NCBI GenBank assembly: GCA_052144935.1
Contig: JBKQPR010000150.1
Location: forward strand, 1-33,590
Length of the DNA: 33,590 bases
Reading direction: 5' to 3'
Source of the DNA: JOPF133 sp052144935
GTDB lineage: Bacteria; Acidobacteriota; Terriglobia; Bryobacterales; Bryobacteraceae
The notes beneath the pieces are model-generated. The model searched no databases. It saw only the letters and a program-made list of their open reading frames with translations, and was not told the origin of the DNA. Below are positions 8,083 through 14,382 of the stretch, one piece after another. Both the position numbers and the translations under genes were made by a program. Each line of letters begins with the position of its first letter. Position 1 is the first letter of the stretch.

Positions 8083-8333
8083 AGAGGGCACCCGGAGGGC
8101 AGAGGGCCCACAGGGCACGCTAAAGGGCAGGGCCTAGAAGGCACCCCCGAAGGCACCCCCGAGGCACCCCCCGAGGGCACCCCCCGAGGGCACCCCCCGA
8201 AGGCACCCCAGAGGGGCCTCCCAGAGGGCCCAGAGGCACCCCAGAGGGCTGGGACCAGAGGGCAGGGACCAGAGGGCAGGGACCAGAGGGGCCCCCTCCC
8301 GGAGGGCCTCCCAGAGGTCCCCCCCCGGCCGGG
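8083..8333. repeat. GC-rich low-complexity tandem repeat patch
   Basis: About 250 bp built almost only from short G-runs and C-runs of the type AGAGGGCA and GGCACCCCCCGA. Visible periodicities are 13 bp (GAGGGCACCCCCC at 8173 and 8186) and 14 bp (GGGACCAGAGGGCA at 8251 and 8265, with a third partial copy at 8279). Open frames through it on both strands encode repetitive Gly/Pro-rich nonsense and are unlikely to be genes. It lies in the 552-bp gap between the DUF5670-like gene and the gene at 8552. Confidence 0.85.
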
Positions 8334-8551
8334 CGAGTACCCTCGGGAAACCACTCGTTCTAACCGGATAAATCCCATGGACCCGTCCCGGGAAACGCGC
8401 TTGTACTGTTCGTAACAGGCTTAAACTGAATGGCTCTGCGGTACTGAATCTCACGACTCATATCCAAAGCCAGCCTTGTCCGTATCAGAATAGGAGTACA
8501 CAATGATTACACGGGTGCGATCTTGAATATGCAGGTCAGTGGAGGCGCAAT
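8334..8551. other. Intergenic stretch upstream of the 8552 gene
   Basis: No gene is supported. A tiny open frame (8503-8526, eight codons including stop) has a ribosome-like AGGAG at about 8493 and ends 25 nt before the next start. It could be a leader peptide or chance. A short inverted repeat CTGTT/AACAG lies at 8406-8418. Confidence 0.3.
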
Positions 8552-8788
8552 ATGTACGTGACTCTGTGCGACGGTGTCGGGCGGCGGATCGAGGCGATCA
8601 TTCTGGCCGCCGGTCCGCGACATTTGCGAGTGGTTTTCCGAGGCCGGAGCGATACCGTGGAGCTCGAACTGGCCGGCAGTTGCTGGCTGTCCAAAACGGG
8701 GGACTGCTTTGAGATCGATTCCGCCATTCTATTGACCAGCCATGAGGAGGAAGTCCCCAAACTGATGTGGAGCGGCGCGGGAGGGTAG
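8552..8788 (+). CDS. Small conserved-looking hypothetical protein
   Basis: A 78-residue soluble protein. It reads as a small all-beta fold: MYVTLCDGVGRRIEAIILAA, RHLRVVFRGRSDTVELEL, CWLSKTGDCFEIDSAILL. Alternating hydrophobic residues suggest five or six strands. GGAGGCG at about 8540-8546 is well placed for the ATG at 8552. It has three cysteines, no signal peptide and no membrane segment. I do not recognise the family; it might be a small regulator or adaptor with a PilZ- or SH3-like barrel, but that is only a shape guess. Confidence 0.6.
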   Translation: MYVTLCDGVGRRIEAIILAAGPRHLRVVFRGRSDTVELELAGSCWLSKTGDCFEIDSAILLTSHEEEVPKLMWSGAGG

Positions 8789-8800
8789 TAGACCACCGGA

Positions 8801-8977
8801 TCAGGCGGCCGGAACCACTCTCCGGCGCGACTTCACCGCAATCATCGGCGGACGCTTCTCGCGGAGCCGGATCACCTGCTCCAATAGGCGAATGGCAGCA
8901 TCCAGACGGCTGCGGCGGAAGTACAGGTAGCGAAGACGGCTGGCTTCCTCACGGGTCCTGGCATGCTGAGATCTCAT
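8801..8977 (-). CDS. Small basic helical hypothetical protein
   Basis: A 58-residue protein from the ATG at 8977 (a GTG at 9022 would add 15 residues). Composition is helical and strongly basic: RTREEASRLRYLYFRRSR followed by LDAAIRLLEQVIRLREKR, then a basic Arg/Lys tail. It is convergent with the gene at 8552, with 12 bp between them. The helix pattern and absence of rare features make it plausible, but there is no clear ribosome site and no recognised family. The stretch upstream of the start resembles an insertion-sequence end (TGGTCAAAATTGATC near 9007), so the longer N-terminus may be junk. Confidence 0.45.
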   Translation of the reverse strand: MRSQHARTREEASRLRYLYFRRSRLDAAIRLLEQVIRLREKRPPMIAVKSRRRVVPAA

Positions 8978-9122
8978 TTTGATTCTTGGCTGGACTACCG
9001 AAAAGTGGTCAAAATTGATCACCTATCCAACTACATCAGGTTCTTACCCCAATGGGAATACCCATAAACGAGGGGAGCCTGCTAATAGAAAGAGGGTGCC
9101 CTGCTAGTCTAGCTAGGGCGCC

Positions 9123-9193
9123 CTCGGGGGCGTCCCCGAGCGGGGCGTGCCGGTGGCTCACACGTGGGCGCGAAAAGCCCGTAACCGGCTTTT
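9123..9193. other. Two hairpins in the leader of the NHL-repeat gene
   Basis: CTCGGGG (9123-9129) pairs with CCCCGAG (9134-9140) around GCGT, and AAAAGCC (9173-9179) pairs with GGCTTTT (9187-9193) around a 7-nt loop. The second could act as a weak bidirectional terminator. Both lie in the 264-bp gap before the gene at 9287, which contains no supported gene. No known riboswitch class is recognised. Confidence 0.35.
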
Positions 9194-9286
9194 CTATCAG
9201 TGCGTCCCAAATCTTCATCAGGGTCTTGCTAGCATGTAGGTTTAACCCACGTTGTGGACGAGTGGGACTGAACTGGAGACTTGAAA

Positions 9287-11239
9287 GTGATTCGCAACAG
9301 GTTACGCTGCAGAGCTTTTGTCTATGGGATCGGTTTTGCATCGATTTTCGCCGCGGCGCCCGGCCACGCCCAGACGGCCGCCGGGTACACCATCAATACG
9401 ATCATCGGAATCGCGGGATTTAGCTTCGGGTATGCAGGCGATGGGGGCCCCGCCACTCAGGCCCAGTTCTGGGGCCTCTACAACCTGACCGTGGACTCCT
9501 CCGGCAACGTGTACATTGCAGATCAATTCAACGATCGCGTCCGCAAAGTGAGCGGCGGCACGATCAACACTATCGCAGGCGACGGAACCGGGGGCTATTA
9601 CGGCGATGGCGCCGCCGCCATCGACGCGGAGATCAACTGGCCCACCGGGGTGGCGCTGGATTCCAAAGGAAACCTGTACATCGCCGACTACAGCAACAGC
9701 GTGATCCGTGAGGTATCCACGGCCGGCACGATTACTACGGTGGCTGGCGATAATGGCTCCGGCGCGGGATATTCCGGCGACAACGCCGCCGCCATCAGCG
9801 CGCAACTGAACCGTCCGATTACGATCGTGTTGGATTCGTCGAACAATATGTACATCGCCGACACCGACAACAACCGCATTCGCAAAGTGACCTCCGTCAA
9901 CGGCGCCATTACGGACGCCTCGGCCTGCGAGACGACGTCGGGTGGCACCACGATTTCCACGAATTGCCCGATTATTACCACCCTGGCGGGATCGACCCTC
10001 ACCGGCTATCAAGGGGATGGCGGACTGGCCAGGGCGGCGCTTCTCAATACGCCCGTGGGCATCTGCGTGGACTCCGCGGGCAACGTTTACTTTTCGGATA
10101 GCGAGAACCACGTGATCCGCAAGATCGGCACCAACGGCGTGATCAACACGGTGGTGGGCAACGGGGCACCCACTAGCGCCACCAATCCTTTGGGCGATGG
10201 CGGTTCGGCCACCCAGGCGTCGCTATTTTTTCCCAAGGGCATTGCGATGGATAGCCAGGGAAACCTGTACATTGCCGATACCACCAATCAGCGGATTCGC
10301 AAGGTGGGGACCAACGGCATCATCGAGACCATCGCCGGAATTGGCATACCCGGTCTCTTCGGGGATGGCGGCCCAGCCAACCAGGCCGAGCTCAATTTCC
10401 CTCAGGGCGTGGCAGTGGATAACGCCGGAAATGTCTACATCGCGGACACCCAGAATTACGTGGTCCGGAAACTGACCCCGGTGGCGCCGAGCATCCTGCC
10501 GGGCGGGGTCGTGACAGACGTGAATTTCGGCGAGTTCGGGGCGGTCGCGCCGGGGAGTTGGATTGATATCTACGGCTCCGCGCTGGCCATCGATTCACGG
10601 CAGTGGACGACCAGCGATTTCAGTGGCGTGAACGCGCCCACCCAGCTCGATGGGACCTCCGTGACCATCGGCGGCCAGGCGGCCTTTGTGGAGTACATCA
10701 GCCCAGGGCAGGTGAACGTTCAGGTGCCTTCCACTGTGGCGCCGGGTTCTCAGCCGCTAGTGGTGAGCACGCCTTCGGGAGCGACCAGTTCCTACACCGT
10801 GACGGTGAATGCGCTCCAGCCGGGGCTGGTTGCGCCGCCCTCTTTCCTGATCAACGGCAAGCAGTATGTGGTGGCCACCTTCACCGACGGGGTCACTTAC
10901 GTGCTGCCGCCGAATTCCATTCCGGGGGTGACCTCGCGGCAGGCCAAACCGGGGGATACCATCGTGATGTACGGCGTGGGTTTCGGCCCGGTGACGCCCA
11001 GCATTCCGGCGGGGCGGATTGTGCAGCAGAACAACAGCCTGACGGCGCCGGTGACGTTCTCGTTTGGAGGGACGCCGGCCGCCGCGCCGGGCTATGATGG
11101 GCTGGCGCAGACCTATGTGGGGCTGTACCAGTTCAACGTGGTGGTTCCGACGGTCGCCGCGAACGATCTGACCCCACTGACCTATACGGTGGGCACCGTC
11201 AACAGCGCCCAGACGCTGTATATCGCGATCGGGAACTGA
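9287..11239 (+). CDS. Secreted NHL-repeat protein with Solibacter-type TIGR03437 C-terminal domain
   Basis: A 650-residue exported protein. The signal peptide (about 1-29) ends near APGHAQT. Five to six NHL-type beta-propeller repeats follow, each built on GDGGPATQAQ, then VDSSGNVYIADQFNDRVRKV, then INTIAGDG; they span roughly residues 30-400 and would close into one propeller. The C-terminal region (about 410-650) has Ig-like stretches APGSWIDIYGSALA, VTIGGQAAFVEYISPGQVNV and GDTIVMYGVGFGPVTP, ending in a strand-rich tail. This is the conserved C-terminal domain described mainly from Solibacter. The start GTG at 9287 is preferred because GGAG at 9275-9278 is 8 nt upstream; the TTG at 9281 would be too close. 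The likely role is an extracellular binding or scaffold protein; the partner is unknown. Confidence 0.88.
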   Translation: MIRNRLRCRAFVYGIGFASIFAAAPGHAQTAAGYTINTIIGIAGFSFGYAGDGGPATQAQFWGLYNLTVDSSGNVYIADQFNDRVRKVSGGTINTIAGDGTGGYYGDGAAAIDAEINWPTGVALDSKGNLYIADYSNSVIREVSTAGTITTVAGDNGSGAGYSGDNAAAISAQLNRPITIVLDSSNNMYIADTDNNRIRKVTSVNGAITDASACETTSGGTTISTNCPIITTLAGSTLTGYQGDGGLARAALLNTPVGICVDSAGNVYFSDSENHVIRKIGTNGVINTVVGNGAPTSATNPLGDGGSATQASLFFPKGIAMDSQGNLYIADTTNQRIRKVGTNGIIETIAGIGIPGLFGDGGPANQAELNFPQGVAVDNAGNVYIADTQNYVVRKLTPVAPSILPGGVVTDVNFGEFGAVAPGSWIDIYGSALAIDSRQWTTSDFSGVNAPTQLDGTSVTIGGQAAFVEYISPGQVNVQVPSTVAPGSQPLVVSTPSGATSSYTVTVNALQPGLVAPPSFLINGKQYVVATFTDGVTYVLPPNSIPGVTSRQAKPGDTIVMYGVGFGPVTPSIPAGRIVQQNNSLTAPVTFSFGGTPAAAPGYDGLAQTYVGLYQFNVVVPTVAANDLTPLTYTVGTVNSAQTLYIAIGN

Positions 11240-11259
11240 CCGGGGCAGGGCTGCCCGGT
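11239..11259 (+). terminator. Possible terminator hairpin after the NHL gene
   Basis: ACCGGG (11239-11244) pairs with CCCGGT (11254-11259), with additional CAG/CTG pairing inside. It starts on the stop codon's last base. There is no U-tract, so intrinsic termination is doubtful. Confidence 0.3.
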
Positions 11260-11378
11260 CGCGAGACCTTCTTTGGCCTTGTGCGCTCAGTGGCCTCCGC
11301 TTGCTCGGCCCTCCGGTTTTGGGCCTTCTCCGGGTTTTCCTCCGGGCCCGCTGGGCGCGCTCCCCGCTTCCGCCGTCG

Positions 11379-11490
11379 AATCGGCTCCTCCCCTAACCGA
11401 TCGGCGTTTTTGGTTCTCCGCGTTTTTCTCCGCGCCTCCGCGTCTCCGCGTCAAATCGGCCCCTCCCCCGGCTGATCGGCCGGCTTTTGT
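11379..11490. repeat. Half copy of the dispersed inverted-repeat family, flanked by short direct repeats
   Basis: Positions about 11414-11451 hold the right-arm type sequence (TTCTCCGCG, then CTCCGCGCCTCCGCGTCTCC) seen in the three full copies, but no complementary left arm. It is flanked by related stretches AATCGGCTCCTCCCC (about 11379) and AATCGGCCCCTCCCC (about 11454). The whole 11260-11546 gap is pyrimidine-rich on this strand and contains no supported gene. Confidence 0.5.
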
Positions 11491-11546
11491 TCAAACTTGC
11501 GAAGAAACGGGGCCGTTTGCGCGTCCAAACGTAGTAGCATTCGCGA

Positions 11547-12113
11547 ATGGTGTTGGAACGGTCAGAATCGGAACTGCTGGCAGCCTGCCGCAGCGGCGAG
11601 CGGGACGGGTTCCGCGAACTGTTCGAACTCTATAAAGACAAAGTCTATTCGGTGGCGTTGCGCTTTGCCGGCCAACCGGCCGAGGCCATGGACATTGCGC
11701 AGGACACCTTTCTCAAGCTGTTCTCCTCGCTGGCCGATTTTCAAGGGCGTTCACGGCTGGAAACCTGGATCTACCGCCTGGTGGTGAACCGCTGCCTGGA
11801 CCACCGCCGGCGCTCGCGGCGCTGGATACCGCTGGGTGAAGCGTTTCGGAGCACGCTACGCTCGACCAGCGACAGCCTGGCCGACATGCTGCGCGAGGAA
11901 AGGAACGGCCGGGTCGAGGACGCGGTTCGCCGCCTGGCGCCGGACCTGCGCATTGTGGTGGTGCTGCGCTACACCGAAGGGATGGCTTACGACCAGATCG
12001 CCGAGGTGCTGGGGTGCGCGCCCGGAACGGTGGCCTCGCGGCTCCATCGGGCACACAAGCTGCTGGAGCGGAGCCTGTCGAACCTGAGCGGGAAGGGAGG
12101 CGAAAATGCCTGA
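11547..12113 (+). CDS. ECF-family RNA polymerase sigma factor (sigma-24 type)
   Basis: A 188-residue sigma factor with only regions 2 and 4. Region 2 holds LYKDKVYSVALRFAG, then the conserved DIAQDTFLKLF and the WIYRLVVNRCLDHRRR end. Region 4 holds LAPDLRIVVVLRYTEGMAY and the helix-turn-helix DQIAEVLGCAPGTVASRLHR. The ATG at 11547 lacks a clear ribosome site; adjacent GTG and TTG codons are possible alternatives. It overlaps the next gene by 8 nt (ATGCCTGA), so the pair is translationally coupled, as expected for a sigma factor and its membrane partner. Targets are unknown; ECF factors commonly autoregulate their own promoter. Confidence 0.94.
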   Translation: MVLERSESELLAACRSGERDGFRELFELYKDKVYSVALRFAGQPAEAMDIAQDTFLKLFSSLADFQGRSRLETWIYRLVVNRCLDHRRRSRRWIPLGEAFRSTLRSTSDSLADMLREERNGRVEDAVRRLAPDLRIVVVLRYTEGMAYDQIAEVLGCAPGTVASRLHRAHKLLERSLSNLSGKGGENA

Positions 12114-12696
12114 TTGGCTGGAATTGGAGTTGGCCCATCGGCTGACGCCCGTGGAGGCGCCGGAAGGGCTGTGGGAGCGCGTGGAGAGCGGGCGGCCGGC
12201 TCGGGGTGTCCACCGGGCCCCGCCGCGCGCCGTTTGGACTGTCTGGCCGGTGGCGGCGATGGCTGCTCTGGCGCTGGCGGCGGGCGCGCTGTGGCTGGCG
12301 GATGTGCGGGAACCGGTCCTGGACATCCGGCAACTGGCTGCCAGCGAGTGGTGGCAGTCCGCTCCGTTGGAGCTGCATACCAACGATCCCGGTGAGATCC
12401 GCCGCTGGCTGCGCCAACATACGGGGTTGGATGTTCCTCTGCCGGCGGCCACGGCGGTACGGCTGGAAGGAGCCCGGGTGGTGCGGCGCGGCGCACAGCG
12501 GGTCGCGGCCGTCGTGTTTCACGTGAAACAGGATACGGTTACCCTGCTGGTGGCCCGCGCCGATGCGGGTTCCCCTCTGCCGCCGCATGGAGGGCGAATG
12601 GCGGCTTGGCAGGCGCGCGATCAAGTGTATGCGCTGGCCAGTTCCCACCCGGAGCGGGTGGAGGCGGCGTGCCTCTTGTGCCACGCGAGCTTATAG
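12106..12696 (+). CDS. Putative membrane anti-sigma factor ending in a CxxCH motif
   Basis: A 196-residue partner of the ECF sigma factor. The N-terminus (about 1-45) is cytoplasmic in type, with no HxxxCxxC zinc-finger motif. One membrane segment lies around 46-66 (WPVAAMAALALAAGALWLA). The outer domain (about 67-196) contains HTGLDVPLPA, a strand-rich VVFHVKQDTVTLLVARA and a WQARDQVYALAS stretch similar to the outer domains of membrane anti-sigma factors. The last eight residues include CLLCH at 189-193, a canonical c-type haem attachment motif, on the predicted extracytoplasmic side. The anti-sigma role rests on gene order and topology only. Haem attachment is speculation; the Cys pair could equally be a redox disulfide or bind metal. 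Confidence 0.72.
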   Translation: MPDWLELELAHRLTPVEAPEGLWERVESGRPARGVHRAPPRAVWTVWPVAAMAALALAAGALWLADVREPVLDIRQLAASEWWQSAPLELHTNDPGEIRRWLRQHTGLDVPLPAATAVRLEGARVVRRGAQRVAAVVFHVKQDTVTLLVARADAGSPLPPHGGRMAAWQARDQVYALASSHPERVEAACLLCHASL

Positions 12697-12765
12697 GTCC
12701 GCACTCCAGCCTGCATTTCTGCCCCGGATTCTCAAAGGCCGGGAGCCGATCGCCGGAACTGTCGC

Positions 12766-12806
12766 ATCTTCCATAGCGTTTTGCTAATCTTCCCTAGCGT
12801 TTTGCT
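12766..12806. repeat. Adjacent 20-bp direct repeats
   Basis: ATCTTCCATAGCGTTTTGCT (12766-12785) is followed one base later by ATCTTCCCTAGCGTTTTGCT (12787-12806), identical but for one base. The period of 21 bp equals two helical turns. They lie 70 nt after the CxxCH protein gene. Confidence 0.7.
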
Positions 12807-13112
12807 GCTTGTACTACGCAACCAACGGTCGCCGCCTTCGCTCGGGATGGCACCCTAAACCAGACGCAGAAAATGAAAACGGGACCGTAGGTGTGGGAGC
12901 ATGGCGCAATGCTTACCGCGGGTAACCGCGAGTAACCGCGGGTCAACGCTCCGCACCGTCACGCTCCGGTCGGAGAAGACATCCGCGGGCGGTCCAGAGA
13001 TCCGCCCCTCTCCCTCCAGCCCACCCTTCCTCAAAACGGTTATGCACCCGCCGGACCCGGACTCGCCGGACCAGTGGCTTCGCAGCTAGACCCGGAGTAC
13101 AATTGACCAATT
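12807..13112. other. Intergenic stretch with a 10-bp repeat, no gene seen
   Basis: Between the direct repeats and the PEP-CTERM-like gene I see no convincing coding sequence. Positions about 12914-12947 contain three and a half units of a 10-bp repeat (TAACCGCGGG/TAACCGCGAG). An open frame from 12901 begins inside that repeat and has no coding character. Confidence 0.4.
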
Positions 13113-13787
13113 ATGCACACGCAGATTCTGGTTGTTCTTCTCGGCCTCGGCTTGACGGCTGCTCGCGCCTCCACGATCGAAAACTTCGTCGTGGTGAACA
13201 GCAGCAATCCAAACATAATGGGCGGCGTCTTCGACAACAACGACGGCAGGTACTACGGGAGCTTCTCGCTCGACGTGAGCCAGGTGCCCGAAGGGGACGC
13301 CTTCATTAATTTGACGTCGTTTGACATGTTTACCACGGGGATTATCAACTTTGAGTTCAGCTCCTCCGATCCCGGCAGCGGCGGATTGCTCGCCGGCGGC
13401 CCGACCTTTGTGGACCCGGCTGAAATCCCGCTGCAAGACTATTATCTCGTATTTCAGGGCTCAGCGGCCTGCAATAGTTGCGTTCTTATTTTGGTACTGG
13501 TTGAGCCGCCTGGGACTTTTCATGGTGGAATAGTGCTGGAAGCTCAGGGGTTCTCCGATACTGTTGGACTTCACCTCGATTCCTCGGCCTCAGCCCTAAT
13601 CATCGACCCCGCGGTGCTGGCTCCCGAGCCTTCTTCAGGATTGCTCGCAGCGGTCGGCGTGGGGCATCCTGGCGGTGGTGGCGAAGTGGCGGTCCTGCGG
13701 TTCGCGCCAGTCGAACGCCCGATCCCACGTTCCACTATCGTAGCTGCAGCCGCCCCTTGGATTCGCCGACGCCGTGCCGACGGTTGA
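13113..13787 (+). CDS. Exported PEP-CTERM-type protein, frame-disrupted near its end
   Basis: The N-terminal signal peptide is MHTQILVVLLGLGLTAARAS. A beta-rich body of about 170 residues follows, with a Gly/Asn/Asp-rich lead (NPNIMGGVFDNNDGRYYG) and one CNSC pair. The frame as given ends in a Gly/Pro/Arg tail with no character. If one G of the run GGGG at 13661-13664 is removed, the reading becomes APEPSSGLLAAVGVG, then ILAVVAKW, then RSCGSRQ and a TAG at 13741-13743. That is the PEP-CTERM sorting pattern of a PEP motif, hydrophobic helix and basic tail. So the gene is probably 13113-13743 with a real or sequencing +1 frameshift. Such proteins are anchored or released by exosortase; none is encoded here. 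Body function is unknown. Confidence 0.68.
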   Translation: MHTQILVVLLGLGLTAARASTIENFVVVNSSNPNIMGGVFDNNDGRYYGSFSLDVSQVPEGDAFINLTSFDMFTTGIINFEFSSSDPGSGGLLAGGPTFVDPAEIPLQDYYLVFQGSAACNSCVLILVLVEPPGTFHGGIVLEAQGFSDTVGLHLDSSASALIIDPAVLAPEPSSGLLAAVGVGHPGGGGEVAVLRFAPVERPIPRSTIVAAAAPWIRRRRADG

Positions 13788-13922
13788 ATACGCTCCGTCG
13801 CCGCGTTCCAGGTACGCCGAGGTATTCAACGCCATCCAGGCTGAACGCCAAGCGCGGCGCAAGTTGCGGACCCCTTTAGCGCCATGGCGACTACGTCGAG
13901 CATCTCGACGCGGTCTACATAA

Positions 13923-13967
13923 CGGGTTCCCGAACGGGGGGATGATCCCCGTCCGTGCGGAAACCCG
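13923..13967. other. Nested stem-loop
   Basis: The outer stem CGGGTTCC (13923-13930) pairs with GGAAACCCG (13959-13967, one bulged A). Inside it, CGGGG (13935-13939) pairs with CCCCG (13947-13951) around a 7-nt loop. It has no following T-tract. Confidence 0.4.
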
Positions 13968-14355
13968 GCGCCTAGCCTAGATGCAGGTTGACCGCTCAGC
14001 CGGTCTCGCAAGCGTGAGCGGCATCCACTGTGGATGGGAATGCACATCCAAGACGCATCCCAAGAAGGGCTGCAGCGGCGCAGCGCCAGTCAGGCGGGCG
14101 CGCCCGGCTCGAATGGGGTGAAGCACAGATTGATCGCGAACCCTGCTGCCAGCGCCCCTCCGAGCCTGGCGCGCGCCGCAGTCCCGGCTTCAACCCCACT
14201 TCACCGCCCGCTCCTCACGGCCTCCCGAAACTCTGCCGAAAATCTGGCGTTGCGGCTCTAGCCAGGCCGCGCTCTCCGCACCCCAGCTTGTAATCAGACG
14301 CAAAGCACCACCGATTGGAGGTTGTCACAGATTCGGAGATCTGCTACCGTGAAAA

Positions 14356-14372
14356 CAGGTACTGGGTACCTG
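14356..14372 (+). promoter_or_regulatory. Palindrome next to the ribosome site of the hydroxylase gene
   Basis: CAGGTAC (14356-14362) and GTACCTG (14366-14372) are perfect inverted repeats around TGG and run directly into the GGGAGGG ribosome site before the ATG at 14383. As RNA this hairpin would partly mask the ribosome site; as DNA it could be an operator. Confidence 0.45.
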
Positions 14373-14382
14373 GGAGGGAAGC

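Larger units (their letters stand above)
13788..14382. other. Gap of about 600 bp with hairpins but no supported gene
   Basis: Several short open frames exist on both strands (for example 13774-13980, 14034-14261), but none has a ribosome site, recognisable motif or protein-like composition. A compound hairpin lies at 13923-13967, and an operator-like palindrome precedes the hydroxylase gene (14356). The stretch may contain decayed sequence or an untranslated RNA; nothing identifiable was seen. Confidence 0.4.

Noticed and set aside
8055..8454. Minus-strand open frames giving Pro/Gly/Ser-rich repeats (collagen-like look)
   Set aside because: They are the translation of the GC tandem repeats; no ribosome site, no signal peptide, and several frames are equally open.
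9036..9341. Minus-strand 101-residue frame with a transposase-like stretch (TLMKIWDALIEKP)
   Set aside because: No family motif, no ribosome site, and it overlaps the start of the NHL gene; kept only as a hint of an old insertion.
12901..13089. 62-residue open frame starting within the TAACCGCGGG repeat
   Set aside because: Starts inside a repeat, no ribosome site, Pro/Ser-rich random composition.
13121..13967. CRISPR-like or group II intron features considered for the repeats and hairpin near 12766-13967
   Set aside because: Only two or three repeat units without spacers, and the hairpin does not match the domain V consensus; no reverse transcriptase or cas gene is near.
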